From CAZBZG01 sp964496245 (GTDB lineage Bacteria > Planctomycetota > SZUA-567): DNA of 16,744 nt. The position numbers were made by a program, and so were the translations under genes. The DNA lies in assembly GCA_964496245.1 (NCBI GenBank), contig CAZBZG010000078.1, positions 1 to 16,744 on the forward strand, in the 5' to 3' direction. Positions within the stretch are counted from its first letter, which is position 1; each line of letters opens with the position of its first letter. Positions 1 to 6,404 of the stretch are shown in pieces. The notes beneath the pieces are model-generated. The model searched no databases. It saw only the letters and a list, made by a program, of their open reading frames with translations, and was not told the origin of the DNA.

Positions 1-21
1 TCAGGGGCCCGACCCAGCCCA

Positions 22-58
22 CCGCAGCGTGAAGAATATTCACTTTGCACGCCTGCGG
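22..58. repeat. Imperfect hairpin
   Basis: CCGCAGCGTG (22-31) pairs with CACGCCTGCGG (48-58), leaving one bulged C; the loop contains the 8 bp palindrome GAATATTC. A single bulged base in a short stem recalls folded integron attC sites, but no integrase, second site or R-box pair is visible, so I only call it a hairpin. Confidence 0.4.
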
Positions 59-82
59 CGATGAGGATGCCGGCCCAAAAGC

Positions 83-247
83 GGGCCTGGTTCAAGAACA
101 CGCGGATCCGGGTCACACATGGAACGCGGAGCGGTATGTAGCCCAGGCACTCTTGCCTGGGGCGGATTCCCTCATGCGCTGCACAGGCAGGAGTGCCTGT
201 GCTACAAACCGCTCTCACCGAGTGTTACCCGGAATTGAACCAGGCCC
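83..247. repeat. Long imperfect inverted repeat enclosing a REP pair
   Basis: GGGCCTGGTTCAA (83-95) is repeated exactly as its reverse complement at 235-247. Outside an 11-base insertion in the left arm, the match continues with TCCGGGTCACAC (107-118) against GTGTTACCCGGA (222-233), 11 of 12. GGCCCAAAAGCG also occurs as a direct repeat at 72-83 and 243-254. The arms surround the 70 bp REP pair at 137-206. This could be a decayed miniature element or a structured RNA. No transposase is nearby, and flanking target duplications are not evident. Confidence 0.55.
137..206. repeat. Paired REP-like element (GTAG family)
   Basis: The ends TGTAGCCCAGGCACTC (137-152) and GAGTGCCTGTGCTACA (191-206) are inverted repeats matching at 15 of 16 bases. 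Each end is itself a hairpin: CCAGGCA-CTCT-TGCCTGG on the left and CACAGGCA-GGAG-TGCCTGTG on the right. A GTAG tetranucleotide sits directly outside each stem. Two facing hairpins with an outer GTAG are the usual form of REP/inverted-REP pairs (BIMEs) mobilised by RAYT (TnpA-REP) Y1 transposases. No such transposase lies in this window. Confidence 0.65.
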
Positions 248-331
248 AAAAGCGATCGCATCAAGTCCGCCCCGCCGTACGCTGTGACGCCGCAAACCGG
301 CAAACTGGGGACAAACGGCGCTACAGGACGA

Positions 332-390
332 GGAAGAGGTGGACAGACGCCGGCGCACACCACGCGCGCCGGCGTCTGTCCCCCTCTTCC
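332..390. repeat. Long hairpin downstream of the glycosidase
   Basis: The arms 332-356 and 366-390 are complementary at 24 of 25 positions (only T340/C382 fails), around a 9-base loop. The inner 16 bp, GGACAGACGCCGGCGC (341-356) against 366-381, are perfect. It lies 24 bases past the stop of the minus-strand glycosidase, so it could stabilise or end that transcript. No U-run follows on either strand, which argues against a classic intrinsic terminator. It may be a third REP-like family. Confidence 0.6.
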
Positions 391-413
391 CCACGCTCTT
401 CCCCAGCGGCATC

Positions 414-2228
414 CTACCGCTCGCCCTTGCCCACCCGCGTCAGCCGCGCTGCCACGTCCAGGCGAAAGGGGGGCGGTCGGAGGCGGAGCACGCCCTTGGC
501 GCCGTCGAGCGTGTGGCGGGAGAGCCAGTCCCCGCGCTGCGGGTCGAACCAGGCGACGCGGTAGGGACCGGGCGGGAAGTCCCGCAGCGCCAGGAGCACG
601 TGCTCGCGCGTCTCGGGCTCGCGCTGTTCCTCGATCCGCTTGTACCAGGTATTCTCCAGGTTCTGCACCCAGAGAAGCACGGTCCGGTCGCTGCGCAGGG
701 CGAGCACGCGCAGGGCCTTGTTCTCGATGCGCATGGGCACGAACGACTGCGTCCAGTCCACGTCCGCCAGGAACGCAGCGAGCGCTTTGTAGCGGTAGTA
801 GAGATCGTGCGGCTCGATGTAGTTGTCCCACCACCAGAGCATGGGCGTGCCCGCCGCGCCGCTCAAGGCCCCGGCCCAGAGCGCGTTGTGCAGCGCGATG
901 CCGTCGGGATCCTGGGGATTCATGGAGCTCGTCTCGCCCCGGCCCATGTACCCGAACTCAGCCAAGAAGGCAGGCTTGTCATAGCCGCTCACCTCCTGCT
1001 GCCCGGCGAGCACGAACGCGGCCGCATCCTGCTCCACGGTCTCGCGCATCCAGTCGAGATAATGGATGTAGGAGTGGTACTGGGCAAACGATATCCGGGG
1101 GCTCTTCCAGAGGCCATCCCAGACGGAATGGAGGCCGATGCTGGTCGTCACCAGATGATCGTACAGATCCATGCGCCGGAGTGTCCGGGCCATCTCCAGG
1201 GTCCAGGGGATCAGGATCTTCTCGCGCAGATCCGCATCCGTCACAAAACTCTTGGGTGCGGCCACGCCTTCCACATCCCAGGGATCGAGCGCATAGTCCA
1301 TCTCGTTCCAGAGTTCCCACGCCATCAAGCTTGTATACGCGCTGTAGCGCGCGACCAGGTACTGCAGCCGCGCCCGGTACTGGGCCTTGGCCATAGGATC
1401 CGTGAAGAAGACTCCGCGCTCGGCGCACGGTCCGCCGTTGGCCTGATTGAAGGGGCTCTGATCGAAGTGGTGGCGAAAATCGTAGAAGTTGTCGATGCAG
1501 AGCTTGACGTAGATGCCGCGTTCCTGCGCCCGCCGGAGCACGTGATCGAGCCGCCACGCGTCGGCCAGGTCCATCTCATGGGGCGTCTGCGTGTCCAGGC
1601 TCAGGCCCCAGGTGCAGAGCCAGACGCGCGTGTAGTTCTCGCCCGCGTCCGCCATCTTGCGGAAGTAGGCGTCGAACCCGTAGGTGCCCTGCTCCCGCTT
1701 GACCCAGCAGACGTTGTGCCCGAGCGCGAAGTAGCCTCGCCCTGAGTCGAACACAAAGCGATCCGCCGGATCGTCATTCACGCGCAAAAAGCCGTCCGCG
1801 CGGTCTTTGGTCTCCGCCACCTGGAACGAGGTCCGGCCGAGCACCTGTTCGGCGCCGCCCTTGCGGCGGACCAGAAAGCGCACCATGTGCCGACCGATGC
1901 GACCCGAGGCGACCCGGACTCGCCAGTGAACCCGGCCCTCGGGCATCAGCGCCTCCCGGCCGCGCCTGTCCTTGCCGCGCGTGTACGCGCGGTAGAGGAA
2001 GGCGGACACGCGGAGCTTCCGGCCGGCCGGGTCCGTGACCTCAGCCCACACCTCTGCCTGTTCTGGACCGAATGTCGTCGGCAGGTCGCGGCCCGGGACG
2101 ACCGCCGACCAAACCGCGTAGGGCCCGACCGTCTGGGGGGCTTTCGGACGGGACGGCTCACCGCCGGCCGCGGACAGGGCGACCGCCCAACCCCAGGTCA
2201 TCAGGTAGACGACGGATCGTGCGCGCAT
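414..2228 (-). CDS. Secreted DUF5060/GH5-like glycoside hydrolase
   Basis: This is a 604-residue protein with an N-terminal signal peptide (residues 1 to about 21, basic start then VVYLMTWGWAVALSA). Residues ~30-140 look like the beta-sandwich DUF5060-type domain that often precedes a catalytic barrel. Residues ~150-500 fit a GH5-like (beta/alpha)8 barrel. The likely acid/base is E309 in the WNE motif of AWELWNEMD, and the likely nucleophile is E424 in FLAEFG. A small C-terminal beta domain follows. It probably hydrolyses a plant, algal or microbial polysaccharide outside the cytoplasm; the substrate cannot be read from sequence. The ATG at 2228 has no good ribosome binding site and lies only 9 bases after a strong -10 box, so the mRNA may be leaderless. 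GH5-like is firmer than any specific enzyme name. Confidence 0.8.
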   Translation of the reverse strand: MRARSVVYLMTWGWAVALSAAGGEPSRPKAPQTVGPYAVWSAVVPGRDLPTTFGPEQAEVWAEVTDPAGRKLRVSAFLYRAYTRGKDRRGREALMPEGRVHWRVRVASGRIGRHMVRFLVRRKGGAEQVLGRTSFQVAETKDRADGFLRVNDDPADRFVFDSGRGYFALGHNVCWVKREQGTYGFDAYFRKMADAGENYTRVWLCTWGLSLDTQTPHEMDLADAWRLDHVLRRAQERGIYVKLCIDNFYDFRHHFDQSPFNQANGGPCAERGVFFTDPMAKAQYRARLQYLVARYSAYTSLMAWELWNEMDYALDPWDVEGVAAPKSFVTDADLREKILIPWTLEMARTLRRMDLYDHLVTTSIGLHSVWDGLWKSPRISFAQYHSYIHYLDWMRETVEQDAAAFVLAGQQEVSGYDKPAFLAEFGYMGRGETSSMNPQDPDGIALHNALWAGALSGAAGTPMLWWWDNYIEPHDLYYRYKALAAFLADVDWTQSFVPMRIENKALRVLALRSDRTVLLWVQNLENTWYKRIEEQREPETREHVLLALRDFPPGPYRVAWFDPQRGDWLSRHTLDGAKGVLRLRPPPFRLDVAARLTRVGKGER

Positions 2229-2237
2229 GGCCCGACT

Positions 2238-2266
2238 ACTATATGCACACGTCTCGAGGCGGTCAA
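2238..2266 (-). promoter_or_regulatory. Sigma-70 promoter for the glycosidase, close to its ATG
   Basis: Reading the minus strand, the -35 is TTGACC (2261-2266), the spacer is 17 bases and the -10 is TATAGT (2238-2243). Each hexamer is 5 of 6 to consensus. Only 9 bases separate the -10 from the ATG at 2228, so transcription should begin about 2-4 bases before the start codon. Confidence 0.6.
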
Positions 2267-2345
2267 GGCTGGAACGGCAGGCCGTGCCAGGCGAACATGG
2301 AACCGTCCGCGTTCAGGCGTGGCGCACCGCGTCCGCTTGTCCCCT

Positions 2346-3149
2346 TCATTCACCGCCTGCGGCCTGGGAGTCGGATACGCCTTGGGACTCTTCCAGCAGC
2401 GACTTGATGGCCTCGAGCTGCTTGCGCAGGGCCATTTTCTCCTGCTCGAGCCCATCCACCTGCAGCGCGAGGCTCCGGTTCCGCTTGTTCGCGGCAGCCA
2501 GCTCCTCGGACAGGTCTTCGGCCCGCGCCTCGGCGGCCGCCTTGGCCTCCTCGAGCGTCCGGAGTTTTTCGGCAACGGTCTGATCCTCCCCGCCGTGCTT
2601 CTCGGCCTGGAGCAGGAGCTTCTCGTAGTCGGCCTGGAGCACCTGGAGCCGGTCGGCGAAGCTGTCCTTCTGCTCCTCGAGCCGCTTGCGCAGCTGTTCG
2701 GCGTCCTCGGCAGTCTTCCGGGCCTGGCTCTGCAGTCCGACCATCCGCGTCTCCATGGCTTCGTTCTGGCCCCGCACACGCGCGAGCTCCTGCACAGCCT
2801 GCAGATACTGGGCCTGGAGGTTCTCCTTGCCGTCCCTTGCCTCGTGCCACGCTTCCCGATACTCCGCAGCCTGCCCCTTGAGCTGGGACTGGAACGCGAC
2901 GTAGTGCTTCTCCGACTTGGTCATGCGCTGGTCCAGGTAGAGCCAGCCGATCACGCTGCCGGCCACGGCCACGAGCACGACCAGGCCAAAGACCCAGTGG
3001 GGCACGCCCTGTCGTTTGAGCGCTTCGGCCAGCGGCCGCTGCGACTCTTTGATGGTGGCGCTCAGGAAATTGGCCGCGTCTTCGGGCGTCCACACCACGG
3101 GGGCGGAGCTGCGGGGCCGTTGCGGTTGCTGCGAGGCGTCTTCAGCCAT
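2346..3149 (-). CDS. Single-pass membrane coiled-coil protein, function unknown
   Basis: I do not recognise the family of this 267-residue protein. Residues 1-50 are a soluble N-terminal segment (VVWTPEDAANFLSATI at about 18-33). Residues 52-72 form one hydrophobic helix, and residues ~76-255 are an almost continuous heptad-patterned coiled coil rich in Glu, Gln, Lys and Ala. With no cleavable signal, a cytoplasmic N-terminus and a periplasmic coiled coil is one reading; the reverse topology is not excluded. AAGGAGAG sits 7 bases before the ATG. It is divergent to the 730-residue coiled-coil gene at 3369 and has a mirror-image promoter, suggesting joint expression and perhaps partnership. The downstream glycosidase has its own promoter, so they need not form one operon. 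An envelope or polar scaffold role is only a guess. Confidence 0.75.
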   Translation of the reverse strand: MAEDASQQPQRPRSSAPVVWTPEDAANFLSATIKESQRPLAEALKRQGVPHWVFGLVVLVAVAGSVIGWLYLDQRMTKSEKHYVAFQSQLKGQAAEYREAWHEARDGKENLQAQYLQAVQELARVRGQNEAMETRMVGLQSQARKTAEDAEQLRKRLEEQKDSFADRLQVLQADYEKLLLQAEKHGGEDQTVAEKLRTLEEAKAAAEARAEDLSEELAAANKRNRSLALQVDGLEQEKMALRKQLEAIKSLLEESQGVSDSQAAGGE

Positions 3150-3237
3150 GTTCTCTCCTTGGAATCAGAATCCTTTCCCACCCGGCCGTCCGAGCCGAAT
3201 CCGGGACTGCGCGAGTGGGACATGCTCTGCTTATACG

Positions 3238-3266
3238 CTTATACGGGGCGAACGCCCCCGTGTCAA
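3238..3266 (-). promoter_or_regulatory. Sigma-70 promoter for the minus-strand coiled-coil gene
   Basis: On the minus strand the -35 is TTGACA (3261-3266), the spacer is 17 bases and the -10 is TATAAG (3238-3243). The spacer contains the inverted repeat GGGGCG-AA-CGCCCC (3245-3258), a possible operator. The -10 lies within the tandem repeat CTTATACG x2 (3230-3245). The predicted leader to the ATG at 3149 is about 80 bases. Confidence 0.7.
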
Positions 3267-3285
3267 CGCACTGGTGGCCAGATGC

Positions 3286-3314
3286 TTGACACTCGCCGGA
3301 GGTTCCAGTATAAG
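3286..3314 (+). promoter_or_regulatory. Sigma-70 promoter for the plus-strand coiled-coil gene
   Basis: The -35 is TTGACA (3286-3291), the spacer 3292-3308 is 17 bases and the -10 is TATAAG (3309-3314). Both hexamers and the spacer length equal those of the opposing promoter, and the two -35 boxes are 19 bases apart. The predicted leader to the ATG at 3369 is about 48 bases. Confidence 0.75.
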
Positions 3315-3368
3315 AGATTGGCGGCGCATGTGTTCGTCCACTTCCGACGCGGGCCGCGAGGGGAGATC

Positions 3369-5561
3369 ATGGCCGACATGGAGCAGGACGACATCGACAA
3401 ACTGCTGTCCGAAGCGCTTGGCGGCGACGACGACGAGGCAGAGGAGGCACCGATCCCGGAGGAGAAGCAGGCCGAGGAAGAACCGGCAGAACAGGGAGCC
3501 GAAGAACCCGCACCAGAAGAACCGCCCGCGCCCGACCAGCCCGCCCCCGGCAGCCAGGAAGAGATCGATGCGCTGGTCGCTTCGGCCGCCGACCAGACCG
3601 GCGAGGCCGAAGACGAAGCCCCGGCCGCCCAACCCGAGGCAGCGGCAAGCGAAGAAGCGCCGCCCGCCCAGCAGGACGTGGAGAGCCAGGACGATATCGA
3701 CGCGCTGCTCGCGAGCGTGGAGAGCACCGAGTCTGCGGAAGCCGAGCAAGCTGAAGCACCGCCGGCTGGCGAGCCAGCCCCTGCCGAACCGGCCGACGAA
3801 ACACCTGAAGCGCCCCCGGAAGCCGAAGCCCCAGAACCAGCCGCCGGCCATGACGAAGCCGGGGGAGCGGACAACCTCGCAGCGCTCGTGCAGGAGGGAG
3901 ACGCCGCGACTGCGGAAGAGCCGCCCGCTGCCGAGGAGGCCCCGGCGGAAGAAGCGCCTGCCCCGCCCCCTGAGGACCGTCCCAAGGATACGGAGGAGCC
4001 GCTGGCCGACGACATGATGCCCCAGGAGGCAGAGGCTGCCCCCGCGGTCATGGACAAAGCCGTGAGCCCGCCTGAGGAGAAGCCCGAAGCCGAAGACGCG
4101 GCCGATGCCCTGGCGTCGTCCGCCATCACCCAGGTGCTCCAGAAGCCGGAGACGGAGGGGGACCAAGCGCAGGAAACCGAAGAACCCGCGCCCGAACCGG
4201 CACCGGAGCCCGAACCAGCGGCAGACGATGGCGCCCCGCCTCCGGCCGAGCCCAAGGGGCCGCCGGTGCCGCCCATGGAGGACGTGGCCTCCATCCAGCA
4301 AAGCCTGTCGCTGGCCGCGAGCGCGAGCGAAGTCGAGGGCCTGGCCGGGCAGATCTCGAGTCTCTTGGGCGACCTCTCCGAGCGCGCCAAGCGTTTCCAG
4401 ACCGCCTGGCACCGGTCGGATCAGGAGGCCAAGGAGCATCGCGCACACGCCGCTGACCTCTCGCATCGCCTCACGGTCACCCAGGAGGAGAAGAAAGCTC
4501 TCGAAGAAGAAGTCGCAGATCTGCGCAACCGGCTGACCAAGCTCGAAGGGCAAAAGCTCGGCGGCGAAGAATCGAACCGCACCAAGATCGCATCCCTCGA
4601 GCTGAAGCTCCGCGAGCAGGAATCCCGCGGGGATATGCTGGACACCGAGGTCGAAGCCCTCAAGGAGGAGCTCAACAAGGCGCGCAGCGAGTCCACGGGC
4701 TCGGACCTGGAGAGCCGGCGGGCGCGGTTCGAGATGGACCGTTTGCGGAGCGAGCTCGACGCCGAGCGCATGGAGCGCATGCGCATCCAGCGGGCGCTGG
4801 ACAACCGCGAAAAGGAGCTGCAGAGCATCCAGGCCCAGACCGCCGGCCAGGCGTCGAGCCTCTTCCTCGACGAGCTCCACCGCCTGGTGCGACGCCTCGA
4901 GAACGAGATGGACATCCGTACGAGCGCCGCACACGAAGCGCTGGCTGCGGTGGACCGCATGAAGGTGCCCGAGGAGCTCGTGGCCGTGGTGAGCAATCTG
5001 CGTACGGCCCTGCTCACGGCCGCCGGGCTGACCGACGGAGAGAGCGAAGACGCCCTGCGTTCGCTCTCAGACCAGGCAGCCAAGCCGGGCGACGCGGTGC
5101 AGCCCGTGCATCCGTCCCAGGAAGACGAAGGCAAGGCGAGCCTGGCCGCCTTCGAGTCGGCGCTGGTGGCCCTCGACATGGACAAGGCGCACGACCTCGC
5201 GCGTACGCTGCTCCGCAAAACCTACACAACGCCGGCGCACCTGATGAGCAAGATCTACCTCTGTTCCGCCCTGCGGCAGAACGAGGTCGGCACACAGCTC
5301 CACGGCGTCATCAAGCTACTCCAGGACCTCAAGGCAACGCAGGAGGCGGCCGACCGTACGCGCGGCCGGGAAGGCCCGGAGACCGAGCGCATGCTCGTGC
5401 AGATGTTCGACTACCTCCACAATCTCGTGCGGCTCAAACACGTCAGCCGGACCACGGGCGAAGCCTGGCAGTTCTTCCTGGATCTGCGCGGCCGCTACAG
5501 CTTCGTGACCTCGGACAAACAGTGGGCCGAGTACCGCGACCGGGTGCTGAGCAGCTCGTAG
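3369..5561 (+). CDS. Acidic, coiled-coil protein with FliM-like SQxxIDALL repeats
   Basis: The start chosen is the ATG at 3369, after GAGGGGAGATC and just downstream of a strong promoter, giving 730 residues. The frame stays open upstream, but only across the divergent promoter and the opposing gene. Residues ~17-305 are an Ala/Glu/Pro-rich, strongly acidic and probably disordered region. It carries QDDIDKLLSEA (6-16), SQEEIDALVASA (62-73), SQDDIDALLASV (106-117) and a weak ADNLAALVQE (167-176). Residues ~318-490 are a long coiled coil, and 495-730 are a mostly helical C-terminal domain with no family I can name. The SQ(D/E)(D/E)IDALL motif matches the N-terminal peptide of FliM that binds CheY-P in flagellated bacteria. 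There is no SpoA/FliM domain here. It is followed after 9 bases by a VanZ-like gene, so the two are probably co-transcribed. The function is unknown; multivalent binding to a CheY-like protein is a hypothesis only. Confidence 0.8.
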   Translation: MADMEQDDIDKLLSEALGGDDDEAEEAPIPEEKQAEEEPAEQGAEEPAPEEPPAPDQPAPGSQEEIDALVASAADQTGEAEDEAPAAQPEAAASEEAPPAQQDVESQDDIDALLASVESTESAEAEQAEAPPAGEPAPAEPADETPEAPPEAEAPEPAAGHDEAGGADNLAALVQEGDAATAEEPPAAEEAPAEEAPAPPPEDRPKDTEEPLADDMMPQEAEAAPAVMDKAVSPPEEKPEAEDAADALASSAITQVLQKPETEGDQAQETEEPAPEPAPEPEPAADDGAPPPAEPKGPPVPPMEDVASIQQSLSLAASASEVEGLAGQISSLLGDLSERAKRFQTAWHRSDQEAKEHRAHAADLSHRLTVTQEEKKALEEEVADLRNRLTKLEGQKLGGEESNRTKIASLELKLREQESRGDMLDTEVEALKEELNKARSESTGSDLESRRARFEMDRLRSELDAERMERMRIQRALDNREKELQSIQAQTAGQASSLFLDELHRLVRRLENEMDIRTSAAHEALAAVDRMKVPEELVAVVSNLRTALLTAAGLTDGESEDALRSLSDQAAKPGDAVQPVHPSQEDEGKASLAAFESALVALDMDKAHDLARTLLRKTYTTPAHLMSKIYLCSALRQNEVGTQLHGVIKLLQDLKATQEAADRTRGREGPETERMLVQMFDYLHNLVRLKHVSRTTGEAWQFFLDLRGRYSFVTSDKQWAEYRDRVLSSS

Positions 5562-5570
5562 GCAGCCCGC

Positions 5571-5978
5571 ATGACGACCCGCGTACGCCGCATCGCACAG
5601 GCCGCCTTCCTCCTACTCCTGGGTCTTTCCGCCTATCTCTCCCTGGTGCCGCAGCCGCCGCGCATGGTTGCACTCTCTTGGGACAAGCTGAATCACAGCC
5701 TCGGCTACGCGTGCCTCCTTCTCGCCCTGGACTGGGGGTGGTCCACCGGCCGCGGGCAATGGGGCAAAGCTGCCTTGCTTCTCGCATACAGTGGCGTGCT
5801 CGAAATCGCGCAGCTCTGGGTGCCCGGCCGTGAGGGCAGCCTATGGGATCTCGCGGCCAACGCGCTCGGCCTGCTGGCCGTCCTCGCCCTCAGCCCGCTG
5901 CTCGAGCGCACCGCATTCTACAGGCGACTCGCCGAGCACCCGGCCTCGGATACGCCGCCCCCTCCCCAAGCCCCCTAG
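5571..5978 (+). CDS. VanZ-like family membrane protein
   Basis: This 135-residue hydrophobic protein has about four transmembrane helices (~8-26, 43-57, 66-83, 94-111). It shows the family's conserved polar positions: D38-K-x-x-H42 in the first loop, E78-x-x-Q81 in the third helix, then R87, D93 and AN(97)xxG(100). VanZ gives low-level teicoplanin resistance in vanA clusters, but most chromosomal VanZ-like proteins have no known role, so resistance should not be inferred. Its ATG is 9 bases after the stop of the coiled-coil gene; the ribosome binding site is weak, which suggests translational coupling. The stop lies two bases before the left end of a REP-pair element, which may act as the 3' boundary of the transcript. 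Confidence 0.75.
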   Translation: MTTRVRRIAQAAFLLLLGLSAYLSLVPQPPRMVALSWDKLNHSLGYACLLLALDWGWSTGRGQWGKAALLLAYSGVLEIAQLWVPGREGSLWDLAANALGLLAVLALSPLLERTAFYRRLAEHPASDTPPPPQAP

Positions 5979-5980
5979 TC

Positions 5981-6105
5981 GGGTGCCATGCCCACCCTTG
6001 GGTGGGCATGCGCTCTGCCGCTCCCTGCCGGATTGCGATAGCGCGCGAAGCAGTGCGTCGTGTCTGGGAGGAGGCATGCCCACCTATAAGGTGGGCATGG
6101 CACCC
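5981..6105. repeat. Paired REP-like element, copy 1 (GGTGCCATGCCCACC family)
   Basis: This 125 bp element has perfect 16 bp terminal inverted repeats, GGGTGCCATGCCCACC (5981-5996) and its complement at 6090-6105. Each end is also half of an internal hairpin: 5987-5997 pairs with 6000-6010, and 6075-6085 with 6089-6099. The right hairpin is preceded by GGGAGGAG. It lies between the converging VanZ-like gene and the truncated sulfatase, whose last codons and stop fall inside it. A second copy is at 8802-8921; the hairpins are conserved and the interior is not. Two facing hairpins with variable spacer is the BIME pattern. Confidence 0.75.
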
Positions 6106-6395
6106 CGCTCCCTGAAGGCGTGGCCCAGGGTCAAGTGCTGCGGCCCCAGGCGGTTCTGGTGGTCATAGAAGCCGTAGTTCACCATGACCCCGCACTCATG
6201 GGCGTACCGGCCGGTCTGGAACGCGGCCCGGGCGGGCACGCACTGGCCGTGGCATGTGAAGGCGTTGGTGAAGTGCGCGCCCTCCCGCGCGATGCGGTCA
6301 AGCGTGGGCGTATGCGCGATCCCGTCCACGAAACCCATGCGATCGTGCTGCATCTGATCGCACATGAGAACGAGCACATGAGGAGGACGGTCCAT
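6084..6395 (-). pseudogene. Truncated sulfatase, N-terminal fragment
   Basis: Only 103 codons remain, against roughly 450-500 for the family. The fragment has a normal sulfatase start (HVLVLMCDQMQHDRMGF) and the formylglycine motif C52-V-P-A-R with the following TGR. It then runs into AMPTL and a TAG that are encoded by the right end of the REP-pair element (bases 6105 leftward). True sulfatase sequence therefore stops at about 6106. The rest of the gene is absent: left of the element is the VanZ-like gene on the other strand. The ATG at 6395 has TAGGAGG as ribosome binding site and follows the intact sulfatase stop by 9 bases, so it was part of that operon. The metal-binding DHG region is lost, so activity is very unlikely. 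Confidence 0.8.
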
Positions 6396-6404
6396 GGAAG
6401 CCTC

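Larger units (their letters stand above)
1..413. other. Gene-free stretch rich in inverted repeats
   Basis: I see no convincing gene here. The open frames are short, compositionally odd and overlap palindromes. The stretch lies downstream of the minus-strand glycosidase and holds, in order, an imperfect hairpin, a nested inverted repeat around a paired REP-like element, and a long perfect-stem hairpin, all listed separately. The last three bases of a minus-strand gene could sit at the extreme left edge (TCA at 1-3 would read TGA), but one codon cannot support a call. Confidence 0.6.

Noticed and set aside
22..58. Integron attC site
   Set aside because: Stem with one bulge only; no paired R/L boxes, no integrase, no cassette array.
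45..287. Small plus-strand gene in the left intergenic region
   Set aside because: It reads through three inverted repeats, has no ribosome site and no recognisable sequence.
339..1745. Long plus-strand open frame opposite the glycosidase
   Set aside because: It is antisense to a protein with signal peptide, WNE and AEFG catalytic motifs; the antisense peptide shows no domain and the frame is open because of high GC.
1887..3368. In-frame upstream extension of the 730-residue coiled-coil gene
   Set aside because: It would run antisense through the membrane coiled-coil gene and across the divergent promoters; the ATG at 3369 has a good ribosome site and follows the promoter at the right distance.
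3231..4934. Long minus-strand open frames opposite the coiled-coil gene
   Set aside because: Low-complexity Gly/Arg/Ser/Leu peptides that mirror the Ala/Glu/Pro repeats on the other strand.
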